Below, piece by piece: positions 10,346 to 20,790 of a stretch of DNA of 64,000 nt. Source of the DNA: Camellia lanceoleosa (taxonomy: Eukaryota; Streptophyta; Magnoliopsida; Ericales; Theaceae). A model generated the notes under the pieces. The model was not told the DNA's origin, did no database searches, and saw nothing but the letters and a program-made list of their open reading frames with translations. Numbering within the stretch: position 1 is the first letter of the stretch; each line of letters begins with the position of its first letter. The position numbers and the translations under genes are program-made. The stretch covers positions 85,812,717-85,876,716 of the forward strand of contig CM045762.1 in NCBI GenBank assembly GCA_025200525.1, read 5' to 3'.

Positions 10346-10901
10346 TATGAAAAGAAAAAAATAATGTCATTTTTTCCACAAAAATAATGTCATTTTTTTC
10401 GGTTGCTGCGGCTATTGCAATGTTGAAACTGTGTCCATGTGCTCTACATCAAGCAAGCAATGGAAAGCATCAAACGGTAGACCTTTGTTGTTCTTTCTTA
10501 GCCATTCATGGGTTTTTCACCCCTTGTTCATAGTGGCAGCCTTTGGAGTTAAGATTTGAGGAAGGTAAAGGTAAAGGAAATAAAAAATGTGATAAAAATT
10601 TAGCATACATTTCATTGATTTTTCTTTTTTCATTTTTTTTTTCTCTGTAAATCCCTTTTGAAATTCTTAAACTAAACATAACCTAAAAGACAAGAAGTTT
10701 GTGGCTATTCCCTAATGTTTATTGTGGTCAAATTCCTTCTATTGCTTCATCTCAAGTTGCACTCAAAATGGAGAGATTCTTTTATGAATGGTGAATGAGT
10801 TCAAGAAGCCATTGAGCAGTGCATATAAACTCTTGTTTAAGGTAATATGATATTTGAAAACATATCAGGAAAGTCTGCACTTTAGAAAACTTAAATATTC
10901 T
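10346..10901. other. Intergenic DNA, no gene seen
   Basis: A direct repeat of AAAATAATGTCATTTTTT at about 10360-10400, T runs at 10620-10650, otherwise unremarkable AT-rich sequence. Confidence 0.5.
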
Positions 10902-10906
10902 ATTAC

Positions 10907-11272
10907 TGTGAGAGCCAATTAATCTTTTCACATAGATTGTTGAAGAGATCCGACGAAGAGATGAGTTTGACCCTTATAGATCTACAAGGATGAATATAGT
11001 CGGTGCCACCCAACCGCGGTTGTCGGCCGAGGACACTCTGATGATAAAGTTAGTCACTAGACTTAAAGAGAGAAGATGAAGAACTGAAGAGTATGTGTGT
11101 GTGTTGTCTAGTCTAGAGAGATGAGGCATACCTATATTCATGGAGTGCCCTCCTTTTATAGATGGGGGGTGTGATATTTGTCCCATAAGCTCCCTTGTTT
11201 GGGCTGGGCCCATGGTCTAGCCTTGTTTGGGTTAGCCCAATAAGCTGATATATATTTTTTCTGGCTCCCACA
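10907..11272 (-). repeat. 3' LTR of the non-coding retrotransposon
   Basis: 366 bp. Plus-strand ends are TGTGAGAGCC and TGGCTCCCACA. It aligns along its whole length with the LTR at 15271-15633 (for example ATAGTCGGTGCCACCCAACC in both). The purine-rich tract TTTAGGGAAAT adjoins it on the minus strand and is the likely polypurine tract. Confidence 0.85.
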
Positions 11273-11451
11273 ATTTCCCTAAACTTTCATTGTGTGCGGT
11301 AAAAGGAATGAGAGTTTTTTATCGAGTTACCCTATTCAACTAGATGTTAGGTTTCATGATAAAGACACTTTGAATAAATGAATAAAAATGAATGAATGAA
11401 TGACTGTGTAAATGCATGTATGCTTGAATGTATAACTATATGTCTTGCTCC

Positions 11452-11738
11452 GAATTCAGAGGCTTTTGTTGTTGGCTCTTCGCGCCGAGCACGAAGAGCG
11501 CTCCAAATTCAAAGGCTTTTGCAATGGCCAATCGTGCTAAGCACGAAGGGCGCTCTGAATTCGAAGGCTTTTTCTATGGCCAATCGTGCTGAGCACAAAT
11601 GGCGCTCCGAATTCGAAGGCTTTTTCTATGGCCAATCGTGCTGAGCAAGAAGGGCGCTCCGAATTCGGAAGCTTTTTCGATGGCCAATCGTGCCGAGCAC
11701 GAAGGACACTTCGAATTCGGAGGCTTTTGTTGATGGCA
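11452..11738 (-). repeat. 52-bp tandem repeat, about six copies
   Basis: Units begin with GAATTC-like steps every 52 bp and contain GGCCAATCGTGCTGAGCAC. Copies differ by scattered substitutions. In element orientation the array lies just upstream of the polypurine tract and 3' LTR. The CCAAT box inside each unit (GGCCAATCG) recurs in four of them. Confidence 0.85.
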
Positions 11739-12569
11739 AGTGGCGATCAATTTCAGACTTTGCAAGAATTTTGAATAGTACATCCCGTTTCATTGATTGT
11801 TTGTACCAAATGATGTAGACTTGTTAATCACAAATAAATGGAAAGCTGAAAAACTGACACCAATGGTAGAGCATTAAAAAATAACATTGCGCCGTTGTAA
11901 GGAATTGCTAAGTGGATATTGGAAGCTGATTTCAAGTAGATTGGTTAAGTTGTTGTTTTGTGTACTTGCCCCATTGCTTTCGAATGACAGTCGTTAGTCA
12001 GAAGGAATGCAGATTGGACATTAGCCAAAAGTGTTGAGGAGTAAGTTGAGAATAAATTGTTGAAGCGGATACCTAATGGATTCGTGCCAAAATTGCTGAG
12101 GATCAATCTCCTACGTTTCGGGGTAGGATCGGCTGTGGTGACAAATGATTCGGGCTATGATAAAGACAGTCGCTAAATAAGTTGTAGTAGTTGAATTCAG
12201 CATTGAGCAAACTCCAGGCGCGACGGCAAAAATGTTGTTTGAGCTGCGATATATGGCACTACATATAAAATCTATAAATTTTTGGCATGGAATTTGCAAA
12301 ATCAGACCATACACATGTGTTCAGAAGGCTCCAAAAAGTTGGAAACGACTATTGGATAGTTGAAAATGACTATTGGATCGTTGGAATCGGACTCCTGATG
12401 GCATAATTTTAGCTAAAATGGATCTAACGGCTCAGATCGGTGGAGAAATGGGCTCCATGAAGTACAAGATAATTTCTATGACATATACTGTGTTGGACAA
12501 CTTGGCTCGGCTTGATGGCTTGCGGCTTGGCTCGATGGGTTGGCAAAAAATATAAGTAAAGTTATTGCC

Positions 12570-12640
12570 CACAATATTTGAACTCATGCCCTTGTGATGA
12601 AAGCTTAATACCTAACCACTTTGCCACCATAGATCCTTGT
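12570..12640 (-). ncRNA. tRNA-like (SINE-head or tRNA relic) segment with A and B boxes
   Basis: On the minus strand TGGCAAAGTGG (12616-12626) fits the pol III A-box consensus, and GAGTTCAAATA (12575-12585) resembles a B box 30 bp downstream. A cloverleaf and CCA-adjacent acceptor pairing are not apparent, and no SINE body or target duplication was found. It may be a pseudo-tRNA captured by the retrotransposon. Confidence 0.35.
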
Positions 12641-15255
12641 GTTTGGCTTGTGCCAGTTATGTATTTGAACATAATTGTTATCCGGCAAGTACGGGATGGG
12701 ACTTATCCGCAATGCATTGAGTAATTTCCTAGGTTGCCAACTGAAGTCATTTTCTTCAATGGAATTGTGGCATTGCTCAGCAAACTTTGACGGGCTTGTA
12801 CGGCTTCATTTTTGCTCCGATTTTGATACAGTTTGTTTTGTTGGACTCGTCTCAATGAGTACTTCACATTGGTATGATCAAAACTTGATTTCGATAACTT
12901 CGAAAATGTCAGTGTGCTGAAAATTTGATCCATTTCGCAACTATCGGCGAACTTCGGTTAAATTTTGGCTCTTGGTTGGTGAGTTTGGACTCCTTTAGTC
13001 AAAACAAACCTTCTGGTTGGCCAAGTAATTCCTGTGTATTGCCGAAACATTGTTCACATAAAGAAGAATGTAGACCCAATTTGTAGAGAGAGAAAATGAG
13101 CACATAAAAGCGGTTAGCGATGTTTTAGTTAACCGAAACACTTGGTTCTCAACATTGTAGCTGACATGATTAAAAATGTATGCATTGCTCGTGATGGTTA
13201 GCATTGCTGATGAGCTTGAGGATGGAGTTATGGGGCCGAGATTCAGAAAATAAGCTATTTTGTGCGAATTTGATAATCGGTGGATAATTCCATTGCTAGA
13301 AAAATGAGTCTTGTGACATTGCTGAGCAGTCTATGTGGTTCTACTGAAGAGTCTTAGTGTAGTCGAGCAGATGGGGTGAGCACCAATGTAACATGCGATC
13401 GGTGGCACTTGTTCGGTGTTGTTGTCTTCTTGGCATTGTTCTCGACATTGTACAAATTGGTAAGACATGGTTTGAGTATCGAATTGATAAATGGGGGCTA
13501 AGGTTGTCATTGAATGGCCAGTTAACATGGAATGGCGACATGCCAAGTAGCCTTTTGCAAGTTGTGCCGCTACTAGACTGGGTTGCAGAGATACCGAGTG
13601 GTGTTGTAATGATGTTGGGTAGCTTGGGTGAGTTATAATGATACTGAGAAGGATTGAAGAGCTATCGAGTAGCCTTGTACGAGGTATGGCACTGCCGAGC
13701 AACTTTGTAGCTTTGCCGAACAATCTTCTATGAGTTGTGGTACTACCAAATTGCACATGCATGGGGTCGAGTACCAACTAATTCTTCACAATGGAGAAAT
13801 TGTTGAAGTCTACCAATGTTGTACTCCACGCAATGAGCTAGGCGTGTGTAGACAATGTTGCTCTGCTGAAATAGGCCCCCCAGAACCATGATAAATTTTT
13901 TGCAACCAAGATAGGTGGGTCGGCAATTCTTCGACTTACCGAAACACATTGGTTGGCAACTCATTTGATCCTCTCTTGATGGAACACTTGGTCGGCTTTT
14001 TCTTTTAGTTTTGGTCTTTGCCAAGAGCACCTGTTAGATGAGGGAAGTGCCCGAGTGCCAGGAGTTAGTTTAAATTATACTAAATTAATAATTTCCCAAG
14101 TTCCAAGAATAATTGTTATAGGTATTTGGGAAAATATATTAAATTAATAATTGTGATAAATAGCAAGTTGAAATTAGCATAAACAATGTAACTCTTGGAA
14201 TCGTCCTTGACAAAAAAGTGTTCTTGGCCATTATTGTGGTGCCAAATAATAAAGTTTAATCCACTCAAGATATACCAAGACATATATGTGAACTGTAAGT
14301 TCATGAATTTAGTAGTAGAGATATAGAGCTAGAAGCCAAAAACAGTAATCTCAAATCATGTTACTAAGTGCAGATATATATTGCCACGAATCATTATAAT
14401 AACTCATGGTCTAACTTTGTTAATTTCTCCTACTGAGAATGTTTTCTAGAGAGAGAGTGTGTAGACCCAGCCATGGGTCTAACTATGATAGTGCCTAAGC
14501 CAAACAGATCATAAAGACTTTTATGTAATAGATACATAAATGCATGCAAATATGAAAAACCCAATAAAGAGCTGACTAAAATTTTATTGATGCTTGGTGT
14601 TGAGAAGGGGCATGCAGCTCTGCTATTATGTTCATCCATGCTAATAAGAAAATATATTATACTTGTAATACTGATTGACTATTATACTTACTACCTAGTT
14701 GGCCTCTTGATTGGCAAGTTGGCAACTTCATTGGCTCGTTGACTTTTTTGGTACCTCTTCATCTTTTATCTTACCAAAATGTGTGATTGGCAATTGATTT
14801 TGTGATATTAACCAATTGATTGTGTATGTTTGGAATGCCTTTGTTACCCTTCATAACTTTCGTTATTCCATTGCTTGCCCAATCTCAAGCAAATTGCCAA
14901 AGTGGGTTGCCAAGTTGTCGAAATGGTCACTATAATTTTTCTTGACAAACTGAAATGAGCATTTAAAAAAGAGGTTGCCACAAGGATCAAGTTAAGTTGA
15001 TAAATAAATTTATATGCAAAGAATACAAAAATGAGTTAATTTTAGAGAGAGAAAACAACGAAATGGCCCCTTGAGTTTCTTTCTCTGTATCTGATTATAA
15101 AATCCATAACACATGGAGGGCTTGGCATGGAAATCAAAACTTTAATTCTACTTATGCAAATCACATTAAAATATAAATAAATTTGTAATAGATGAGAGCA
15201 AAAGCAGAATAGTGTGTATTTATCATCTTCTTCGTTGAACTCTCAGATGTTTCTT

Positions 15256-15270
15256 ACAGACGGCGCCAAT
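15256..15270 (-). other. Primer-binding site (TGGCGCC type)
   Basis: The minus strand reads ATTGGCGCCGTCTGT immediately inside the 5' LTR. The first nine bases from TGG match the 3' end of plant tRNA-Asp (ACGGCGCCA). The same sequence adjoins the LTRs at 17488 and 38748. Confidence 0.75.
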
Positions 15271-15633
15271 TGTGAGACCGAATTAATCTTTTCACATGGA
15301 TTGTTGAAGAGATTCAACGAAGAGATAAGCTTGACCTTTGTGGATTTGCAAAGATGAACATAGTCGGTGCCACCCAACCAGGGTTGCCGGCTGGGGACAC
15401 TCCAATGATAAAGCTAGTCACTAGAGTTAAAGAGTGAAGATGAAGAACTGAAGAGTGTGTGTGTGCTGTCTGGTGCAGAGAGATGATGCATACCTATATT
15501 CATGGGGTGCCTTCCTTTTATAGATGAGGGGTGTGATATTTGTCATATGGGCTTTCTTGTTTGGGTTAGGCCCATTGTCAGGCCTTGTTTGGGTTAGCCC
15601 AATAAACTGATATATTTTTTCCTGGCTCCTACG
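15271..15633 (-). repeat. 5' LTR of the non-coding retrotransposon
   Basis: 363 bp, plus-strand start TGTGAGACCG, end CTGGCTCCTACG. The final CA has become CG, a single transition compared with the other LTR. The PBS lies directly to its left (15256-15270). Confidence 0.85.
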
Positions 15634-15735
15634 ATTACTATTCAAAGGATGTTAACTTGCAATAGCAGCTGATGGACTTGGTTTTCTTGAGAAATGTGAA
15701 CTTATTGTTATGAGCTTAATAAAAAGTGAACTTAT

Positions 15736-15959
15736 TGTTGTAAATCCACACCATGGTAGAAGCTCCTGGAAGTCTAAATTGGAGGCTAACCAAAGCTGGA
15801 AGAAGCTGGAAGGAGCAGGAATAAAACCTTCAAGAGAGGTCAGGAATGGTGGCTGCCAACCAACCAACTGTGAGAAGAGGTGGTTGCCAATCTGAGCTTT
15901 CACACTTCTCAGCTTTATGTATAAATAGAGAGAGGGTTAAACTCATTTGTATCAGAAAT

Positions 15960-16004
<45 letters not shown>

Positions 16005-16169
16005 GTGAGTTGAGAGAGAAAAATTTTCCTTCTCCATTGTTTATATATTGCACTGTGTGTATTGAAAATCGCATTTCTACTCCGTGGACGTAGGCATTCT
16101 GTCGAACCATGTAAATTTTGTATTCTTTATGTATGTGTGATTGAGTTTTGGGTGTCCCTAATACTAACA
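15736..16169 (+). mobile_element. Solo LTR, Ty1/copia-type, TSD CTTAT
   Basis: 434 bp, ends TGTTGTAAATCC and CTAATACTAACA, flanked by CTTAT at 15731-15735 and 16170-16174. It has TGTATAAATAGAG as a TATA box (15919-15931), a (GA)n tract, and CCGTGGACGTAGGC followed by CGAACCATGTAAAT, a combination I know from plant copia LTRs. No internal region remains. GTGAACTTATTGTT also occurs just upstream (about 15698), so the insertion site was in a small direct repeat. Confidence 0.85.
15960..16001. repeat. (GA)n microsatellite in the solo LTR leader
   Basis: About 20 AG units directly downstream of the TATA box region, so it would be in the transcribed leader of the LTR. Confidence 0.9.
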
Positions 16170-16174
16170 CTTAT

Positions 16175-16365
16175 GGAGAAATAAAATTCTATTTTGAGTG
16201 GCAAAAGCCTTGATATCAGTGGTCCTCAATTGGGGTAGCTGAAAGAAAGAATCAATCCTATTTTTTTTTTTAATTTTAATTTTTTAAAGCAAAGCCTTTC
16301 TGGATGGCTTTAGACTTTTCATAAAATTCTAAGCACAACATTTTTAAAATTTTCTTTGTTTTGAA
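16175..16365. other. Short intergenic stretch, nothing recognised
   Basis: AT-rich with a T run near 16261-16275. Confidence 0.5.
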
Positions 16366-16740
16366 GCAAATTATATTTATAGTCTCTATATTTCATCCTT
16401 TGTGTCATTTTGATTTTATAATTTCAACTGATTCGATTTTAACTATTAATTTTTACTATCACAAATTGGTCAAATTGATTTCAATTGTTAACATTTTTTA
16501 TGACAAATGTGCACATGAGCACCACGCGTCATGTTTTTTGGGGCAAAATTGTAAATTTGAGTAATTTAGTGACTTAACTTTAACTAATTCAATGATCATT
16601 TTCCGTCAAAAATCCCAACAATTTTATTAATTGAACCAAATTGATATAAAATTTAAAATTAAGAAACAAAATTAAACTAATTAAAAATATAAAAACTAAA
16701 ATAACAAGTAACAAAATATAGGACTATCAACATTATTTGC
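16366..16740. mobile_element. MITE with about 30-bp terminal inverted repeats
   Basis: Left end GCAAATTATATTTATAGTC; right end reversed GCAAATAATGTTGATAGTCC, continuing as CTATATTTCA versus CTATATTTTG. The 375-bp interior is AT-rich and non-coding. No clear target duplication is seen, so superfamily is not assigned. Confidence 0.6.
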
Positions 16741-16947
16741 CCTTTTCATTTTGTGGAAGCCAAAAGTCCAAACATGAATAGAGAAAGGTCAGAGAAGTAC
16801 CAAAAGAGGGAGAAGAGGTGGTTCATATATATATATATATAGGCGTTAAACATTGGGAATAAAATGAAATTATCTTTTTTATTTTTAATGAAAAAGAATA
16901 CACAAGTCAATATTGGAACCTGTCTTTCCAATTACTTTAATAAATAG

Positions 16948-17484
16948 TGTGGGGATATATTTTCTAAGTACCAACACGTGGCAAGGTGACGCCGACGTGT
17001 CAGCCGAGGTGCCACGTGTCTTGAATGTGACGCCGAGGTTATCTCGGATAGGCCGAGGTTATCTCCGAAGATATCGGAGTCCGATATAAACAGATAAGGG
17101 ACAAGAGTCCTAGAATGAAGAAATACTTCAAGATGGATAAGGATAGTATTCTTAGGAAGTCTATCCTTATCTCTTGTAGAGTCCAAAGTAAGCACTGAAT
17201 GGGAGTCCATAAAAGTCAGGCTTCTAGTGGGACTAGGATTGAGTAAACTATAAAAGAGAGGCACCCCCGTGGGTCTAAGGTACGCAATTTATGCTTTGAG
17301 CAGTAAATTTAGCACTTGATTATCTTTGGGAGATATACTGACTTGATCGTCGGAGTGCCCTCGGGTGGAAGAACCACCGCTGGAGCCTTTTCTTTATGTT
17401 GTAGGTTAGCTGAAGCCATCTATTTTGCCGGTACTCTCTAGCTGATTACTACGCGGGCAGTGTGATTAGAAAATTACCCACACA
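16948..17484 (+). repeat. 5' LTR of the 17-24.7 kb Tat derivative
   Basis: 537 bp. It has CACGTG at 16975-16980 and 17013-17018 and GACGTGTC at 16994-17001, three ACGT-core sites within 46 bp at the start of U3. TATA-like ACTATAAAAGAG lies at about 17248. By eye it differs from the 3' LTR by several percent, mostly transitions, so the insertion is not recent. Confidence 0.9.
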
Positions 17485-17487
17485 ATT

Positions 17488-17503
17488 TGGCGCCGTCTGT
17501 GGG
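17488..17503 (+). other. Primer-binding site
   Basis: TGGCGCCGTCTGTGGG begins three bases after the 5' LTR. The first nine bases complement the 3' end of plant tRNA-Asp. Confidence 0.75.
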
Positions 17504-17519
17504 AAAGAAAGAAGAATAG

Positions 17520-19222
17520 ATGGCAGGTAACGGACAGAAGGAAAAGATTGGGGACGACGCTCCTACTGGGAGTGGCAGGCCTAACGACCTTGACGTCAAA
17601 GGAGACAACCGCAACACGGAAACTCATGACCAAGGTCACGGAGAGAAAGACGTCGGCCAGGAGGGAATCACTTCAAAGAAAGCAGACCAAAGCAGGTACT
17701 ATAACGAAGAAAACCTCCAGGTATGGAAGGATAGGTGCCTACGAAGGGACGAAGAAGTAAAAGAGATGGCAACAAGTTGGCAGACCTGCAATCGGTCGTC
17801 AACTTCCTGATGCAAAACAATGTCATGCAGCCACTATTCCCGCTGCAGGACACGCCGATTCCAGCGGCTAATGCCCAGAAGGGAGGGCAGAAAACAATCC
17901 CTATAGCCCCTCAACACACCAGGAGCGAAAGACACTCTCACTGGCTTTCCAGGGAGGTCGGGCGAGGGGGGTTAAGGAGGGAAGAGTCACGGAGGACACA
18001 TCGCACCAAGGAGGCCGACCCCAAAGAACATCGGCATATTCAGAGGCAGGTACTATACTTCAACACGCCTAACGAAGAAGGGTTGAAAAGGGCACGCAAC
18101 GAAGCTGAGAGCAGTACTCTGAAGAGACTGAAGTCAGGAAACAGCCGAGCTCCTAGCCGAACTAAAGAAGACTTGAGGGATTACCTCAAGAGGAGGCAAG
18201 ATCATGCCGAGGTAACATGCACTGTTAAACCGAGAACACCATTCTCAGTAGAGTTGGACAGATTTGAGGCGCCAAAGAGATTCAGGATGCCGAGGTTCCA
18301 GATCTACGATGGGAAGTCGGACCCCAACTTCCACGTTGGGTTATACTTGAATTCAATGGCACTATACAGTGGGAATGAGCTGTTGCTCTGCAAAGTATTC
18401 CCCTCATCTTTTGGGGAGATTGCATCAGATTGGTTCCGCAAACTACCAAAGGGAAGCGTGAAGACTTGGGAAGGCCTTGCCGAGATGTTCGTGGCCAGGT
18501 TTGTGATGAACAAACTACAGCCCTTGAGGGTAGACGCATTAATGGCTCTAAAGATTAGTAAGGATGAAGGCCTTAGGGCTTACGCCAAAAGATACTATGA
18601 GGTATTCGACCGAATACCTGAATGTAATCAAGAAGTGGCGGTCGTGTCTTTCAAGAACAGCTTGAAAGATGACTGTCCACTACGGAAGTCTTTGGCAAAG
18701 ACACTACCAAAAAGCATGAAAGAGCTCATGGCCAGAATCGAGAAGTACGCCAGAGCCGAGGAAGATATGTCGGGAAACAAGGAGACGAAGCAAGAAAAAA
18801 CCAACGGCTCGCCGAAACGAGGCCGAGGTAACAACGGATCCAACAAGCAAGAGGTAGAACTGAGGGCTGCACAAGCAGTGACAACTGTGTTCCGAATCCC
18901 AATTCACAAAGTCCTGGATAGAATTCGAAATCAACCCTATTTCAGAACACTAGAAAGGGCACCAGTAGAATTTATGGGAAGGAGCGTTGGCAGACGTTGT
19001 GCTTACCACAATGAAGATGGGCACATGACTCAGGGTTGTAGAGCCCTGAAAGCACACTTGGAAGACTTAGTGAGGCAAGGCCATCTGGGAGACCTTGTCG
19101 ACGAGACCAGAACAAGAGAAGAACATGCAAGATTGCCCGAGGCACAAGCAGCCCCGCCTCCCCCCCCCCCCGGGCGCCTCCGCCCCCAGCACAGCAGCCT
19201 CAGACATGAGGACCTCGGGTAA
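17520..19222 (+). pseudogene. Tat gag polyprotein, one frameshift
   Basis: Gag forms the virus-like particle. ATG at 17520 opens a basic/acidic N-terminal region ending LQVWKDRCLRRDEE. Near 17770 one A is missing compared with the sister element (ATGGCAACAAG versus ATGGCAAACAA), so the second frame takes over with ADLQSVVNFLMQNN and stays open to 19222. That frame includes the Retrotrans_gag core (MPRFQIYDGKSDPNFHVG, FPSSFGEIASDWF, LRAYAKRYYEVFDRIPE) and a C-X2-H-X4-H-X4-C finger, CAYHNEDGHMTQGC, in place of the usual CCHC knuckle. A run of ten or more C (about 19159-19171) makes a Pro stretch near the end. The single frameshift could be an old mutation or, less likely, programmed; the sister copy has no matching shift. 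Confidence 0.9.
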
Positions 19223-19278
19223 TTAATGTAATTCACTCAAGGGTCAATGAGAACGAAATCAGGGGGGAGACTCAGAAG

Positions 19279-19869
19279 GTGAAGCACCTACAACATGTCT
19301 ACCAAGTCGGGGACAAAAGACATCGGGAAGATGAGTGCTTGGGACCAGTAGTGTTTTTTACCGAAGCCGACCTCGAGATGGTCCAGCACCCGCATAATGA
19401 TGCTTTGGTAGTATCCCTCCAGGTTGGGGAGTGCCAAGTGAAACGCATCTTGATTGACCAAGGAAGCTCTTGTGACATCATGTACGTCAGATGTTAGAAA
19501 GAGCTCGGCCTTCACCCCGATGACATGGAGCAATCCAACGGCCCGATGGTCGAATTCAATAGAACGCCGACATAGCCACCGAGAGCAATAAACTTGGAGG
19601 TGCAGGCTGGCACCAGGAAAATCAAGACAGAGTTCACCGTCATCGACACACTATCCCCTTACAATGCTATTCTGGGAAGGCCATGGTTGCATGCAATGAG
19701 GGCAGTTCCCTCAACATTGCACCAACTATTGAGGTTCCCAACAGAGCATGGGATAGAAGAGGTCCGAGGAGATCAGCTGCAGGCAAAAAATTGCTCCATG
19801 GCAGTAATGAAGTTCACCTGTAGCATAACAAAGGAAAAAAAATCAAAGATAAGGACGTGGAGGTCCTAA
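19279..19869 (+). pseudogene. Tat aspartic protease region with two stops
   Basis: The frame contains the protease active-site strand ILIDQGSSCDIMYV and the distal YNAILGRPWLHAM block typical of Tat proteases. TAG stops interrupt at about 19495 and 19573. Coding similarity to the sister element ends around 19860. The next recognisable sequence (GGCAAAGAATTGCC, then ACTTGCAATTTGAAAAC) corresponds to the end of the sister's integrase, so RT and integrase are deleted at this junction. Confidence 0.8.
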
Positions 19870-20100
19870 GAAGATCGGCTTGAAGATAATGGGGGCAAAG
19901 AATTGCCAAGGCCTTGGAAAACTTGCAATTTGAAAACTTTTTTTATCATTAGAGTTTTTTCTTTTTTCTTTTGTTACTTGCCGAAGTAAATAAATAAAGA
20001 TTAGAGTTTGATTTTTAACCTGACGATGTTTCAGGAATACATGTATGATGAGAACCCAAGTGGAACTTAAGTTCACATTAGGGGGCAGAGAATCAATAAT
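19870..20100 (+). other. 3' non-coding leader to the tandem repeats
   Basis: Matches sequence that follows integrase in the sister element (about 45690-45790): TTTTTATCATTAG and CCGAAGTAA occur in both. No coding function. Confidence 0.6.
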
Positions 20101-20499
20101 GATGTTTAACACTTGTTGAAATTTGTAGCAATTTACAAGTTGAAGTTAAACTGAAGTGATGTTTAACACTTGTTGAAATTTGTAGCAATTTACAAGTTGA
20201 AGTTAAACCGAAGTGATGTTTAACACTTGTTGAAATTTGTAACAATTTACAAGTTGAAGTTAAACCGAAGTGATGTTTAACACTTGTTGAAATTTGTAGC
20301 AATTTACAAGTTGAAGTTAAACTAAAGTGATGTTTAACACTTGTTGAAATTTGTAGCAATTTATAAGTTGAAGTTAAACCGAAGTAATGTTTAACACTTG
20401 TTGAAATTTGTACCAATTTACAAGTTAAACTTAAACCAAGAAGATGTTTAAACACTTGTTAAAACTTGAGAAAAGTTTACAAGTTGAAATTAAACAGTA
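20101..20499. repeat. 57-bp tandem repeat, seven copies
   Basis: Units start GATGTTTAACACTTGTTGAA at 20101, 20158, 20215, 20272, 20329, 20386 and about 20443, the last one degraded. Because 57 is a multiple of three, the minus strand has a 120-codon open frame made of a 19-residue repeat. That frame is a by-product and not a gene. The sister element has an unrelated 93-bp repeat at the same place. Confidence 0.95.
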
Positions 20500-20790
20500 T
20501 ATGTTTTACCCTTGTTGAAGTTTATGAGCAATTTACAAGACAAGTACTTGCCGAGGTAAATCATCAGTTCGTATAAACCGAGGTATGTCACGTCGAGAAG
20601 GTTACACAAAGAAGGAAGAGTATATTAAAGATATGCAGAATATTCTATGTATGGAGGACATACAGGAGCAATAAAAAGAGGATAAACGTACAAGCATTCA
20701 AAAGTAAAAAGAGTTGTATTAAGAGAATATCGGCGATGTAAAAAGTTTCACATTACTTCAAGAAAGAAAGAGAAAAAGAAAAACATGAAG
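20500..20790. other. Spacer between tandem repeats and antisense ORF
   Basis: Includes a decayed extra copy of the 57-bp unit (to about 20545) and A-rich DNA. It would be the 3' UTR of the antisense ORF. Confidence 0.5.

Larger units (their letters stand above)
10907..15633 (-). mobile_element. Complete non-coding (non-autonomous) LTR retrotransposon, TSD ATTAC
   Basis: Two similar LTRs (10907-11272 and 15271-15633) enclose about 4.0 kb, and the whole is flanked by the exact duplication ATTAC (10902-10906 and 15634-15638). The primer-binding site lies next to the right LTR (TGGCGCCGTCTGT on the minus strand), so transcription runs on the minus strand. The interior has no frame with gag, protease, reverse transcriptase or integrase motifs. 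The longest (148 codons, minus strand 13331-13777) looks random. Instead it has a 52-bp tandem repeat near its 3' end and a tRNA-like segment. This matches the LARD type, which would depend on proteins from another element. The PBS context is the same as in the two Tat elements of this window, making a Tat-type partner plausible but unproven. Confidence 0.85.

Noticed and set aside
11452..11738. Regular repeats that might suggest a CRISPR array
   Set aside because: Repeats are contiguous 52-bp units without unique spacers, in a plant LTR retrotransposon.
13331..13777. 148-codon minus-strand ORF in the non-coding retrotransposon
   Set aside because: Composition and content show no gag, pol or host domain; consistent with a chance open frame.
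17735..17811. Programmed ribosomal frameshift in Tat gag
   Set aside because: The sister element has the undisturbed AAACAAA version in frame, so a single-base deletion is the simpler explanation.
20093..20455. 120-codon minus-strand ORF made of a 19-residue repeat
   Set aside because: It is the reading of a 57-bp non-coding tandem repeat; 57 is divisible by three, which keeps the frame open. No start context or domain.
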